Part shown: positions 52,733 through 63,008 of the stretch, one piece after another | Layout of the letters: every line of letters begins with the position of its first letter | Numbering within the stretch: the first letter of the stretch is position 1 | DNA from: Caulobacter sp. 602-1 | GTDB taxonomy: Bacteria; Pseudomonadota; Alphaproteobacteria; Caulobacterales; Caulobacteraceae | DNA length: 64,000 nucleotides | Direction of reading: 5' to 3' | Assembly (NCBI RefSeq): GCF_003931565.1 | Contig: NZ_RRYI01000004.1 | Coordinates: 310,001-374,000, forward strand | The notes under the pieces: generated by a model | Databases searched by the model: none | What the model was told of the DNA's origin: nothing | What the model saw: the letters and a program-made list of their open reading frames with translations, nothing else | Position numbers and translations under genes: made by a program

Positions 52733-54834
52733 CCCTTGCTTTGGTCGCCGCACTCCTTGTGGCGGCGACCGCACCGCCGGATGCGGCGGCATCCCAGCCT
52801 GCCACGAGCTTCGATCTTGTCACGGCCGTCCTAGAGCAGCCGAAACTTTCCTTCTACACGCGTCATGACCTCTCCGCCGATGGCCGCTGGGCCGTCTACG
52901 CGGTTGCATTGGCGAATGTCGCCGCGGGCACGGTGACCACTGAAGTCCGGTTGTTAGATCTGAGCGCTCCCTCGGCGCCCTACCGAGTGATTAGCGCCAA
53001 GACCAACGCCGGCGCGCCGCTTTGGCCGATCGCGCGCTTTTCCCCCGACGGTCTCAGCCTTGCCGTGCTCGACGGCGCGGTTGGCGAAGTCCGTGTCGTC
53101 GGGGTGGCGGACGGTCAGGCGCGCAGTATAAATGTCCCTGGCGCCCAAGTCAGAGTTTCCGACCTCCGCTGGTCGCCTGATGGGCGCAAGCTCGCGCTGC
53201 TCGCGACGACGCCGTTGAACCCCGCGCCGCTGCGGGGCGGCGTGCTTGTCGACGACAATTGGCGTAAGCCCATGGGTCTGCAGCGCAGTTCAGCGACCCA
53301 TATTCTGGTGGTCGACTCCGGTGACGGGCGCCTATTGGCACGGACGAGCGACGAGCTCAGTCCGCGGGACCTAGACTGGTCGCCCGACGGATCGGCGATC
53401 GTACTGGCCGCGGTTCGTGAGACGGATACGGGACCTGTCGGCGGCAGTGGTTGGACGGGGCAGGGCATCTACCTCTTCGACCTGGCCAGTCAGTCCGTGC
53501 GCCGTGTGAACAAGGTGGTCGGTCTGGACTATGCGGCCAGCCCCCGCTTTTCGCCCGATGGGCGGCGGATCGTCTTTACTCAGCCAGTGAATGGCGACGT
53601 CTACAAGACGGGACAGATCGTGGTGCAGGACATCACGACCGGCCACGCGACGACTTTCGGCGCGAAATGGGAGCGAGGCTACAGTGATCTTGCTTGGCTC
53701 GATGGCGATCGACTGATCGCGGCGACCTATGAGGGCGTGGGGTGCCGCCTTCAGGTGATCTCTGTTTCAGCGCAAACCCTGAGCGCTGTGGACGAGGGCG
53801 ACGAGACGGCCTGCGCCCGATCGCCGGTTGTGGGCAAGAACGGCCAGGTTCTGTATGTTCGTGATCGCTTCGTCGGCGCTAGCGAGCTTTTCCTTCGAGC
53901 CGCTGTAGCCAACCCTAAGTCCGCCGCCGAGACCTGGCGGCCGCGCGCCGTGACTGCGCTGGATCGACACCTCGGCCCGAACGTGGACATCCGAGTGGTC
54001 TCTTGGCCGAGCGCTGATGGCGCCTTCCAAATTCCCGGCGTGCTTATGACGCCCATCGGCTCAGACGGTCGTCGCCCGCTCGTAATCTCGGTTACCGGCG
54101 GCCCCAGCCCCGTCAATGCTCGGGTAATGGGGGATACGCTTGGCCAGCATCTGAACTTGCCGATGATCGCCAAGGGCTATGCGGTGCTATTGCCGGTCAC
54201 CCGTGGTCGTGGCGGCTATGGCGACCGTTTCGCCGCCGCGATCCGGCGGAGCGGTGATTACATGCCTGGTCCGTATACGGATATCATGGGCGCGCTCGAT
54301 TACGCCGTGAAGGCCGGTATTGCCGATCCCAAGCGGGTGGGGCTCATCGGCTTCAGCTACGGGGCCAGCCTTAGCGCCTACGCCATCGGTCAGGGCGATC
54401 AGTTCAAGGCCGCCGTGCTTGGCGACCCAGGCGTTGCTGACTACCTCCACAACGCATACCAGAAGGTCACTGGCTACAACCTGCACATCGCTCGTTCGGT
54501 GTCGGGCTTCGGCAACATTTACGATCCTGGCGTCTTCCAGCAGATCAAGCGAAATTCGCCGCTGACCTACATGAGCCGAACGCGTACGCCAGCTATGCTT
54601 CAGTGCGGCGTCCTTCATGTGTCCGTCGAACAGGGTTGCTTGGACCTCTACCAAGGCTACACCCACTACAGAATTCCAAGCCAATTCGTGGTCATGCCTC
54701 GCACAGGTCACGGTATCGCCGAACCCACGTTGCAGGCAGACGCTGAACACAGGCGGCTGGACTGGTTGAATTATTGGGTGCAGCGGGAACCCGTGCCTGA
54801 CCTAGTCGCGATCTACGGGCGACGATCACCCTGA
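52726..54834 (+). CDS. Exported S9-family peptidase of locus 2 (isopeptidase-like, altered acid position)
   Basis: A 702-residue exported S9 protein with a signal (LALVAALLVAATAPPDAAAS), propeller-type repeats (FSPDGLSLAVLD; WSPDGRKLALLA; WSPDGSAIVLAA; FSPDGRRIVFTQ) and a hydrolase domain. Ser544 lies in IGFSYGASLSAYA and a histidine, His662, in MPRTGHGIAEPTL. At the usual acid position, where relatives read GxxD, this protein has GVLH with His631. The triad therefore looks incomplete unless another Asp substitutes. It overlaps the receptor stop by seven bases. By position it is the digestion enzyme of locus 2, but it is less like Atxe2 than the locus 1 enzyme. Confidence 0.85.
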   Translation: MVALALVAALLVAATAPPDAAASQPATSFDLVTAVLEQPKLSFYTRHDLSADGRWAVYAVALANVAAGTVTTEVRLLDLSAPSAPYRVISAKTNAGAPLWPIARFSPDGLSLAVLDGAVGEVRVVGVADGQARSINVPGAQVRVSDLRWSPDGRKLALLATTPLNPAPLRGGVLVDDNWRKPMGLQRSSATHILVVDSGDGRLLARTSDELSPRDLDWSPDGSAIVLAAVRETDTGPVGGSGWTGQGIYLFDLASQSVRRVNKVVGLDYAASPRFSPDGRRIVFTQPVNGDVYKTGQIVVQDITTGHATTFGAKWERGYSDLAWLDGDRLIAATYEGVGCRLQVISVSAQTLSAVDEGDETACARSPVVGKNGQVLYVRDRFVGASELFLRAAVANPKSAAETWRPRAVTALDRHLGPNVDIRVVSWPSADGAFQIPGVLMTPIGSDGRRPLVISVTGGPSPVNARVMGDTLGQHLNLPMIAKGYAVLLPVTRGRGGYGDRFAAAIRRSGDYMPGPYTDIMGALDYAVKAGIADPKRVGLIGFSYGASLSAYAIGQGDQFKAAVLGDPGVADYLHNAYQKVTGYNLHIARSVSGFGNIYDPGVFQQIKRNSPLTYMSRTRTPAMLQCGVLHVSVEQGCLDLYQGYTHYRIPSQFVVMPRTGHGIAEPTLQADAEHRRLDWLNYWVQREPVPDLVAIYGRRSP

Positions 54835-54903
54835 GGCGAAATTCTGGCGCGAGTCTAAGACGTCTCGAGCGGTCGTGCGCTCTCTGGCGCGACGATGCTC
54901 AAC

Positions 54904-54947
54904 GAATGTCGTGTTTCGAGAGGTGCGCCAACGGCAGCAATTGGCGC
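54904..54947 (+). repeat. REP-like dispersed element, copy 8
   Basis: This is a nearly complete copy: GAATGTCGTGTTTCGAGAGG, then a 7-bp perfect stem GCGCCAA (54925-54931) / TTGGCGC (54941-54947) around CGGCAGCAA. It lies between the end of isopeptidase locus 2 and the groEL terminator. Confidence 0.78.
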
Positions 54948-55009
54948 TCGCAGGACCGTCAAGCGGTTGGCCCCTGCCGCTTTGGAGTTGCGGATTTCAA
55001 TCAAAGAAA

Positions 55010-55029
55010 GAGGGGCCCGAAGGCCCCTC
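55010..55029 (-). terminator. Intrinsic terminator of the groES-groEL operon
   Basis: An 8-bp perfect stem is formed by GAGGGGCC (55010-55017) and GGCCCCTC (55022-55029) with a CGAA/TTCG tetraloop. On the minus strand it is followed by TTTCTTTG. It lies 26 bp after the groEL stop. Confidence 0.9.
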
Positions 55030-55055
55030 GAAGTTTTGGTGCGCCAGGGCGATGG

Positions 55056-57042
<1,987 letters not shown>

Positions 57043-57369
57043 GCATAACCTCCAGATGCAAAACAGAATGGGATGGATCCGCCAGGCTCGCACCCGGCGG
57101 ACGGACGTCAAGCTAGGCGGCGCGTGAACCGCTTCAAGAGGCTGCGCTCAAAATTTTTTGACGGGGTCGCAACCCCTCCCAAAAGCCCCCTGCGTCACAG
57201 CCTTTTGGCGGCTTGACGCTTCCGGCGTCGGCGCGAAAAATCAGGTCACGCGGACGGCCCTCATCGGCGTTCGCCAATGCGAAAGGATCGAAGAAGAGGA
57301 GGTCATTTTGCCCCGCGCCCGTGTCTCTATCGCCAAGCGCTTCGGCGCCGACGCCTGAGGACGCCGCCC
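57043..57369. promoter_or_regulatory. 327-bp divergent region between groES and the Usg-family gene
   Basis: On the minus strand CTTGAA (57133-57138) is followed 15 bp later by CCTAGCTT (57110-57117), a plausible but imperfect heat-shock sigma-32-type promoter for groESL. An AT run AAAATTTTTTGACGG lies at about 57150. No inverted repeat of the CIRCE type was seen. No gene was recognised here. Confidence 0.35.
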
Positions 57370-57636
57370 ATGGACAGGGATTTTCTCAAGCAGCTCGACG
57401 GCTATGGTCTGGCGACCGCCCAGATCCACTACTATCGACTCGACTATCCGGCCGTGCTCCAGCTCTACGTCTGGCAGGAATACGACCTGGCGCCACGCTT
57501 TCCCGTGCTGCAGGCCTTTCTTGACCATTGGCGTCGCGAGATCGAGGCGGCGCTGCACTCGGTCCAGGTCGCCCACCATCGATTGATCGGTCCTTCGGAG
57601 TGGCGGGCCGTCAATGGCGTGATCTCGCTGCATTAG
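57370..57636 (+). CDS. Usg-family protein
   Basis: An 88-residue protein matching the alphaproteobacterial Usg family across its length: FLKQLDGYGLATAQIHYYRL, VLQLYVWQEYDLAPRFPVLQ, then LDHWRREIEAALHSVQVAHH and EWRAVNGVISLH. The family's biochemical function is not established. The start at 57370 fits the family length; the open frame extends 31 unlike residues upstream. It sits alone between groESL and the small heat-shock gene. Confidence 0.9.
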   Translation: MDRDFLKQLDGYGLATAQIHYYRLDYPAVLQLYVWQEYDLAPRFPVLQAFLDHWRREIEAALHSVQVAHHRLIGPSEWRAVNGVISLH

Positions 57637-57857
57637 GGTCCAGTCCGCGATGCGCAAAGGCGAGGTTCAGCCTTGGCTTCGGGCTCGGTCACGCCTGGGT
57701 TCAGGGATCAAAAAATTTCTGATGCGAGCGTCTTGACGCGTTTCGGCCCCGCCCTAATTCATCGCCTGCTTGCCGGGCGCCGACAGGGCCTGGCCCTGGG
57801 GCGCAGAGCGCTTGGCTCGGCGCCCTTCATGTCCAACTTGCTTTCGAGGAGATGGAA

Positions 57858-58340
57858 ATGAGCACCGCATTTGATTTCACCCCCCTCTATAGCTCCATGA
57901 TCGGCGTGGATCGCATGGTCGATCTCGTCGAGACGGCGCTGCGCACCGAGGCGAGCGCCAGCTATCCCCCGTACGACATCGAAAAGACCGGCGAGGCCGC
58001 ATATCGAATTTCGCTGGCGGTGGCGGGCTTTGCGCCGACGGATCTGCAGGTCGTGGCCGAGCCCAATCTCCTGGTGATCAAGGGAAGGCGAGCGGCGAGC
58101 GAAGGGCAGGGGACGCGAACCTTCCTGCACCAAGGCTTGGCCCAACGCGCTTTCGAGCGTCGGTTCGAGCTGGCCGACTATGTCGTCGTCAAGGATGCCG
58201 TTCATGCCCATGGGGTCTTGTCGATCGATCTTGCCCGCGAAGTGCCTGAGGCCTTGAAGCCCAAGCAAATTCCAATTGGCATGGGCGCGCGGGAGCCGAT
58301 GCTGGAGCTCAAGCCCGCCAAGACACGCAAGGCCGCGTAA
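57858..58340 (+). CDS. Small heat-shock protein, Hsp20/IbpA family
   Basis: A 160-residue holdase chaperone. The alpha-crystallin domain runs from YPPYDIEKTGEAAYRISLAV through LLVIKGRRA and RTFLHQGLAQRAFERRFELA to HGVLSIDLAREVPEAL. FDFTPLYSSMIGVDRM at the N-terminus is the IbpA-type start, and IPIGMG replaces the usual IxI anchor region. GAGGAG precedes two close ATGs; 57858 gives the best spacing. A small protein gene follows after ten bases and is probably co-transcribed. Confidence 0.94.
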   Translation: MSTAFDFTPLYSSMIGVDRMVDLVETALRTEASASYPPYDIEKTGEAAYRISLAVAGFAPTDLQVVAEPNLLVIKGRRAASEGQGTRTFLHQGLAQRAFERRFELADYVVVKDAVHAHGVLSIDLAREVPEALKPKQIPIGMGAREPMLELKPAKTRKAA

Positions 58341-58350
58341 GGAGCTTGCC

Positions 58351-58614
58351 ATGCGCACGGACACCAATGCGGTCGACCGGGTTCGTCCATGGCCCGTTCG
58401 ACCGGCGGTCGGCTTCCTCCACCCTTTGGAGGTGCTGAAGGATCAGGATCTCGATCTCGCCGAAAAGCGCGAAATCCTGGCGGCCTGGGCTTCCGACGCG
58501 AGCGCGGTCGAGCATCGGCCCAGTCAAAGATGGCTCTTGGGAACACCCGCGCCTGTTCCGCTCAGCGAGGTCCTGTCCGCGCTGCGCCGCCTGGACCGCG
58601 ACATGTTCTCTTGA
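58351..58614 (+). CDS. Small conserved-looking protein co-transcribed with hsp20
   Basis: An 87-residue soluble protein with a central block, FLHPLEVLKDQDLDLAEKREILAAWASDASAVE (given here only as its outline: HPxEVL, a DLDLAEKR helix, and AAWASDA). Similar small proteins often follow hsp20 genes in alphaproteobacteria, in my recollection of the family; no function is assigned. GGAG lies seven bases before the ATG and the gene begins ten bases after the hsp20 stop, so an operon is likely. Confidence 0.75.
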   Translation: MRTDTNAVDRVRPWPVRPAVGFLHPLEVLKDQDLDLAEKREILAAWASDASAVEHRPSQRWLLGTPAPVPLSEVLSALRRLDRDMFS

Positions 58615-58679
58615 GTTGGGGCGGGCGGCCGGCCAGCAGAGGGCCGGCCGCTACTTCGTCCAACTCGCCGTTCTGCGTT

Positions 58680-58937
58680 ATGACCATGCCTTGTTTCATC
58701 TTTGTCGAGCCGTCGGGTGACGGCTGGATCGTTCGTGGCGACTTTCGCGACAGTCCCCTGAAGTTCCCTACCGGCGCGCGCGCCGAGCAGGCCGCGCGCG
58801 ACTGGGCGCATCGCCTGGCGGACGCCGGCGAGCCTGTGGTCTTGGATATTCGTTTGCGCGATGGCGCGCGCGCCGGACGCTTCCTGTTTCCACCGCACGC
58901 GACGGGGACGGAAGCGGCCTTGGCGCTGCGCGCTTAG
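58680..58937 (+). CDS. Small hypothetical protein
   Basis: An 85-residue frame reading CFIFVEPSGDGWIVRGDFRD near the start and DAGEPVVLDIRLRDGARAGR later, a compact alpha-beta pattern resembling DUF2188-like small domains. The start could be 58680 or 58686 and neither has a strong ribosome site. It is convergent with the CZB protein gene, the stops being adjacent. It is probably real, given the tight packing, but of unknown function. Confidence 0.55.
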   Translation: MTMPCFIFVEPSGDGWIVRGDFRDSPLKFPTGARAEQAARDWAHRLADAGEPVVLDIRLRDGARAGRFLFPPHATGTEAALALRA

Positions 58938-59300
58938 CTAGGCCGCAAGCGATCCCGCCGTCGCCCGCATTCGCCTCAAGGCGGCGGATAAGTCCGCGAG
59001 CGCCTGGGCGAAGGGCGACCCCTGGCGGAGCGATCTCTGCGCCTCGGTCCATTGCCCGCGATTGACTTGGTCGGCAACCAAACCCGCCTGCTGGTGGAAG
59101 TCGCGATGGCTTTCCAGCAAGCCTAGGAAGGCATGGTTGCCGGCCCAGCGCCTGGCGCCCTCGCCATGGAGCCAGCAGCCGAGGGGGCAATGACGATCCG
59201 ATCGCAAGGCGGTGGGATCGACGGGGCGGCGCTCGTTAAGGGCGGTGACGAGCGCTTCGCGCATATGATGATGGTGGTGTGCGTGTTCCTGAAAATCCAT
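58938..59300 (-). CDS. CZB (chemoreceptor zinc-binding) domain protein
   Basis: A 120-residue cytoplasmic protein consisting of one CZB four-helix domain. The zinc-binding residues are an N-terminal His in the HHHHHMREALVTAL region, the signature Cys in HCPLGCWLHGEGARRW and two His in FLGLLESHRDFHQQAG. CZB domains bind zinc tightly and sense zinc or hypochlorous acid, usually attached to chemoreceptors or diguanylate cyclases; a stand-alone copy like this has no output domain. GAGAGG upstream decides the start at 59300. A run of six histidines after residue 6 may add metal affinity. Confidence 0.88.
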   Translation of the reverse strand: MDFQEHAHHHHHMREALVTALNERRPVDPTALRSDRHCPLGCWLHGEGARRWAGNHAFLGLLESHRDFHQQAGLVADQVNRGQWTEAQRSLRQGSPFAQALADLSAALRRMRATAGSLAA

Positions 59301-59464
59301 GACCAAACCTCTCGGCTTAATCCAATGCCCAGTTCTCACGCAGGATGGTTTCCGGTTGGTTTTCGATGGATCGCTGTCCACAGTTTTGATCGTCTGATGC
59401 GCGGCTTTTCATGCGTTCGCGCCGCGCTTCTTGCTTGCGAACCATCCCGCCGTCAGATGTGGGC

Positions 59465-59511
59465 GGAATGTCCAGTTCCTGGAAATCCGCCAACGTCAGC
59501 AAATGGCGCGA
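59465..59511 (+). repeat. REP-like dispersed element, copy 9
   Basis: GGAATGTCCAGTTCCTGG is followed by CGCCAACGTCAGCAAATGGCG, whose arms pair imperfectly. It lies in the 347-bp gap between the CZB gene and cassette B, about 80 bp before the duplicated promoter. The rest of that gap shows no gene. Confidence 0.72.
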
Positions 59512-59591
59512 TCCGGCCAGCCATTCGGACTTTTGGATCAGCAGTGAGAGGTAGTTTGCGGTTGTCGCGCTTCGGCAGCCATCCTAACAAG

Positions 59592-59630
59592 TCATATCGT
59601 TTGACAGAAACTTTTTTCTGATTGAACGTA
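59592..59630 (+). promoter_or_regulatory. Promoter/operator of duplicated cassette B
   Basis: CATATCGTTTGACAGAAA followed by TTTTTTCTGATTGA matches the cassette A region at 10462-10500 with few changes; TTGACA is at 59601-59606. Similarity fades within a few bases on its 5' side, so the duplicated unit begins close to this point. Confidence 0.55.
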
Positions 59631-59647
59631 GCGCCATGGAGAACACC

Positions 59648-60250
59648 ATGGCCACGGTCGTGAAGCTGCAACCGGTCGTTCGTGCGCCCGCGAAGCTACA
59701 AGAGAGCGCCGCTCAGCGTCGGGTGCGGATCGGCAGCGGGTGGATCGCCGGCTTGTTCACGGGCCTCTTCTCTCTCTCGGCGCTGATCTTGGCGACTGCG
59801 ATCGGCGTCATGCTGTTCTATCGCGGCGAGTGGGTGCGGATTGGGCCGGACAACTGCTACATCGGCGAGGCGCCCGCCAATACCGTGGCGTTCGGTTCGC
59901 TGCCTCTGGTCCACCGGCTTGTCTATGTGCTGGTCGGCATCGTACGGGCGACGCCGATCCTGATGATCTTCTGGAGCCTCCGGGCGCTGTTTCGGCTCTA
60001 CGCCGGCGGCGAGGTATTTTCCCAGGCCGCCGCCGTGCGCTTTGGCGGGATCGGCGGCTGGCTTTGCGCCTATGCGGTCTCACCATTCCTTTGCCACCTG
60101 GCGCTCAGCGCTACCGGCTACGAGATCGACAAGAACTGGGCGCACATGGCCAGCCTGCAGGCGTTCGTGCTGGGCCTGCTTGTGCTGGTAATCGGTCAGG
60201 TCATGCAGGTCGGTCGCGAGATCGAGGAAGATCGGGAGGCTTTCGTCTGA
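59648..60250 (+). CDS. DUF2975 membrane protein, cassette B
   Basis: A 200-residue paralogue of the protein at 10519, with the same four membrane helices. By hand count it has 16 differences in 200 positions, mostly in the first 20 residues and within helices. The acidic cytoplasmic end (REIEEDREAFV) and the central loop FYRGEWVRIGPDNCYIGEAP are identical. ATG 59648 follows GGAG; an in-frame ATG lies 12 bases earlier. Its stop overlaps the next start in TGATG, as in copy A. Function unknown. Confidence 0.88.
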   Translation: MATVVKLQPVVRAPAKLQESAAQRRVRIGSGWIAGLFTGLFSLSALILATAIGVMLFYRGEWVRIGPDNCYIGEAPANTVAFGSLPLVHRLVYVLVGIVRATPILMIFWSLRALFRLYAGGEVFSQAAAVRFGGIGGWLCAYAVSPFLCHLALSATGYEIDKNWAHMASLQAFVLGLLVLVIGQVMQVGREIEEDREAFV

Positions 60251-60498
60251 TGCCGATCATCCTTCGGCTTGATGTGATGCTGGCTCGCCGCAAGGTGCGT
60301 TCCAATGTTCTGGCCCGCGCCATCGGCATCACCGACGCCAATCTTTCCCTGCTGAAGTCCGGCAAGGTGAAGGGCGTGAAGTTCGAGACCCTGGAAGCGA
60401 TCTGCGCGTATCTGCGCTGCCAGCCCGGCGACATCCTCGAATACCACCCTGAGCAACCTCCAGACGTCCAACACGACGCGCTGAAACGCGCCGGCTGA
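60250..60498 (+). CDS. Cro/C1-type (YozG-like) helix-turn-helix regulator, cassette B
   Basis: An 82-residue regulator with the helix-turn-helix VLARAIGITDANLSLLKSGK unchanged from copy A; the eight differences lie outside it. It is coupled to the DUF2975 gene. Identical recognition residues and near-identical promoter blocks predict cross-regulation between the two cassettes. Confidence 0.92.
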   Translation: MPIILRLDVMLARRKVRSNVLARAIGITDANLSLLKSGKVKGVKFETLEAICAYLRCQPGDILEYHPEQPPDVQHDALKRAG

Positions 60499-60522
60499 CG
60501 GCGCTCCAATCGGAGATCATCG

Positions 60523-61371
60523 ATGAGATTTTCAACGTCCGCCCGGGCGATTGCGGCCGGCTGCCTGTTGTTCTGCGCCACGAACGCGACCTCGGCGCCA
60601 CGGATGCTCGCCGTCGATGGCGGCAAGCTCGCTTACGAGACCTGCGGCGCGGGACCCGAGGCGATCGTGTTGCTGCATGACGGCATCCTGCACTCGGCCG
60701 CCTTTGACGACGCCTGGCCGATCCTATGCCAGCGCTATCGGGTCGTGCGCTACGACCGCCGCGGATATGGCGCCTCGCCCCCGGCCGTGGGGGCCTACAA
60801 GCCAGCCGAGGATCTAGCCGCCGTGATGAAGGCCGCCGACATGCCGCACGCCACCCTGGTCGGTTCATCCTCCGGCAGCGGCGTGGCCGTGGACTTCGCT
60901 CTGGCCCATCCCGAAGCCGTTGACCGTCTGGTGCTGGTCGGCCCTTGGGTCAGCGGCTTCGACGCCTCCTACGGGTTTCTGGCGCGGACGCTGAAGTTGC
61001 TGGTCCTGTTCAAGCTGGGCGCGGTCAACAGCGCCGTGAAGGACCCCTACATCCTGACCAAGGGCGCGACCGCCGAGCGCAAGCGGGTGGCGGATCTGCT
61101 ACGGGCCTATCCCGGCAATGTCACCGCCGGGACCAAGGAGCAGCCGCTGGGGGTGGCCAAGCCGCGCCTGGGCGAGATCCGCGCGCCGACGCTGGTGCTG
61201 GTGGGCGCGGTCGATATCAAGGACGTGCAGGAGCAAGCCAGGGCGATCGAAGCGGCTGTCCCGGGCGCGCGCCGGATCATCGTGCCGGCGAGCGGACACC
61301 TGATGTATCTAGAACGCCCAAAGGTGTTCGCCGACCATGTCATCGGCTTCATCGGCGAGCATCCAAGATGA
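60523..61371 (+). CDS. Exported alpha/beta hydrolase, cassette B
   Basis: A 282-residue exported hydrolase, the same length as copy A, with a signal peptide, the oxyanion strand IVLLHDGILHS, the nucleophile elbow GSSSGSG (GSSSGGG in copy A), the acid in LVGAVDIKD and the histidine in ASGHLMYLERP. The triad is intact in both copies, so both are probably active. Changes are scattered, consistent with selection to keep the protein. The cassette ends here; copy A is followed by a different gene. Confidence 0.92.
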   Translation: MRFSTSARAIAAGCLLFCATNATSAPRMLAVDGGKLAYETCGAGPEAIVLLHDGILHSAAFDDAWPILCQRYRVVRYDRRGYGASPPAVGAYKPAEDLAAVMKAADMPHATLVGSSSGSGVAVDFALAHPEAVDRLVLVGPWVSGFDASYGFLARTLKLLVLFKLGAVNSAVKDPYILTKGATAERKRVADLLRAYPGNVTAGTKEQPLGVAKPRLGEIRAPTLVLVGAVDIKDVQEQARAIEAAVPGARRIIVPASGHLMYLERPKVFADHVIGFIGEHPR

Positions 61372-61441
61372 TGCGCGATCGGGGACAATCATCCGATCAA
61401 AGGCCCGCAACGAGGCGATCTCGCCTCTGCACCTAGCGAGC

Positions 61442-61488
61442 TGAATGTCCGGTTTCCGGAGGTGCGCTGAGGTCAGCAACTGGCGCAT
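61442..61488 (+). repeat. REP-like dispersed element, copy 10
   Basis: This copy has the best-kept 5' half in the window: TGAATGTCCGGTTTCCGGAGG, followed by GTGCGCTGAGGTCAGCAACTGGCGC, in which the first arm is altered. It lies in the 292 bp between cassette B and the trb genes; the rest of that gap shows no gene. Confidence 0.72.
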
Positions 61489-61639
61489 CCTGACCGCAGG
61501 GTCCGATAGCCAAGGCGCCCCGCTCACGGATCTAGCGCAGAATCCGCCGCTCGCCATGCAGCGAGGTTCTCTCTCGTAGCCGTTGTTTTCCCAGACCATT
61601 TGGCTGTTGAGGCCGGCCCGACGCGGTCTTCTTACTCAT

Positions 61640-61656
61640 CCCCGTCAACAACGGGG
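61640..61656 (+). promoter_or_regulatory. Leader hairpin in front of trbB
   Basis: CCCCGT (61640-61645) and ACGGGG (61651-61656) pair around CAACA. The right arm contains the GGGG that serves as ribosome site for the GTG start at 61664, so the hairpin could reduce initiation. There is no T tract, and it is not called as a terminator. Confidence 0.4.
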
Positions 61657-61663
61657 ATGCGCC

Positions 61664-62647
61664 GTGGAGCCTTCCAAGCCTGATCTGGAGATGTCGCGCA
61701 GTCATCGCATGCTGCGCACGGCCCTGGGCCCGTTGCTGCTCGCGCGGCTGGAAGATCCCGGCGTCGCCGAGGTCATGCTCAACCCCGATGGGACGGTCTG
61801 GATCGACCGGTTCGACGTGGGGCTGCGGCCCGCCGACCTGTCCCTGAGCCCCGCCGACGGCGAGCGGATTATTCGGCTGGTCGCCCATCACGTCGGGGTC
61901 GAGGTCCATGCCGGCCGGCCGCGCCTGGCCGCTGAACTGCCGGGCGGCGGCGAGCGCTTCGAGGGTCTGCTACCGCCGCTGGTCTCTGGGCCGACGTTTT
62001 CCCTGCGCAAGCCGGCCAGCGTGGTCTTCCCCCTCGGCGTCTATGTCGAGCAGGGCGTGATGCGCGCGGAGGAGGCGAGGGCGCTCGCCGATGCGGTGTC
62101 CGAGCGCCGCAACATCCTGGTCGTAGGGCCCACCTCCAGCGGCAAGACCACCCTGGTCAACGCGCTGCTGGCCGAGATCGCCGCCCTGGACGAGCGCGTG
62201 GTCCTGATCGAGGACGTGCGCGAGCTGCAATGTCCGGCCCGCAACCTGGTGGCCCTGCGCACCAAGGAGGGCGTGGCCTCGCTTGCCGACCTCGTGCGCT
62301 CGTCCCTGCGCCTGCGGCCCGACCGCATCATCATCGGCGAGGTCCGGGGCGCCGAGGCGCTCGACCTGATCAAGGCCTGGGGCACCGGCCATCCGGGGGG
62401 CGTCGCCACCCTGCACGCTGGATCGGCGTTGGGCGCGCTGCTGCGCCTTGAACAGCTGATCCAGGAGGCGGTGGTCACCGTGCCCCGCGCCTTGATCGCC
62501 GAAACCATCGATCTGGTGGCCGTCATCTCCGGCCGCGGCCGGCAGCGGCGCCTTGTCGATCTGGCGCGCCTGAAGGGCCTTGGCCCCGACGGCGCCTACC
62601 AGCTCACCCCCGCCCTGACCTCGAAGGAGATGCCCCATGTCTCGTAG
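61664..62647 (+). CDS. trbB: Conjugal transfer ATPase TrbB (VirB11 family)
   Basis: A 327-residue secretion ATPase of the Trb type IV system. It starts near SHRMLRTALGPLLLARLEDP with VMLNPDGTVWIDRF, has Walker A VVGPTSSGKTTLVNALL, the Asp box VVLIEDVRELQC, Walker B-like RPDRIIIGEVRGAEALDLI and the His box GHPGGVATLHAGSALGALLR. The start is probably GTG 61664; ATG 61691 is an alternative with poor spacing. TrbB energises pilus assembly and DNA transfer. It overlaps trbC. The traG and CopG-type genes that often precede trbB in integrative conjugative elements are not present upstream. Confidence 0.95.
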   Translation: MEPSKPDLEMSRSHRMLRTALGPLLLARLEDPGVAEVMLNPDGTVWIDRFDVGLRPADLSLSPADGERIIRLVAHHVGVEVHAGRPRLAAELPGGGERFEGLLPPLVSGPTFSLRKPASVVFPLGVYVEQGVMRAEEARALADAVSERRNILVVGPTSSGKTTLVNALLAEIAALDERVVLIEDVRELQCPARNLVALRTKEGVASLADLVRSSLRLRPDRIIIGEVRGAEALDLIKAWGTGHPGGVATLHAGSALGALLRLEQLIQEAVVTVPRALIAETIDLVAVISGRGRQRRLVDLARLKGLGPDGAYQLTPALTSKEMPHVS

Positions 62648-63008
62648 CCTCGTCGCGCCCGGATCCCCGTTTGAACCACCCCGCTGGCGCTTCTCGCGCC
62701 TGACCCTGCGGTCGATCGCCGCCGGGCTTTCCGGGATGGCGATCCTGGCCGCCAGCCACGCCCAGGCGGCCGGCTCGTCCATGCCCTGGGAGGAGCCGTT
62801 GCAGCGGATCCTGGAGTCGATCGAAGGGCCCGTCGCCAAGATCATCGCGGTGATCATCATCATCGTCACCGGCCTGACCCTGGCCTTTGGCGACACCTCC
62901 GGCGGCTCGCGCAAGCTGATCCAGATCGTCTTCGGGCTGTCGATCGCGTTTGCCGCCTCCAGCTTCTTCCTGTCGTTCTTCTCGTTCGGCGGCGGGGCGG
63001 TGATCTGA
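62637..63008 (+). CDS. trbC: Conjugal transfer pilin TrbC (VirB2 family)
   Basis: A 123-residue prepilin. A long signal region (about 40 residues, ending SHAQAAGSS) is followed by two hydrophobic helices, IAVIIIIVTGLTLAFGD and LIQIVFGLSIAFAASSFFLS, with a short polar loop between them, which is the pattern of processed VirB2/TrbC pilins. It overlaps both neighbours (trbB by 11 bases, trbD by one). Confidence 0.92.
   Translation: MSRSLVAPGSPFEPPRWRFSRLTLRSIAAGLSGMAILAASHAQAAGSSMPWEEPLQRILESIEGPVAKIIAVIIIIVTGLTLAFGDTSGGSRKLIQIVFGLSIAFAASSFFLSFFSFGGGAVI

Noticed and set aside
54835..55055. Possible lasso precursor or small gene after isopeptidase locus 2
   Set aside because: The gap is filled by a REP-like element and the groEL terminator.
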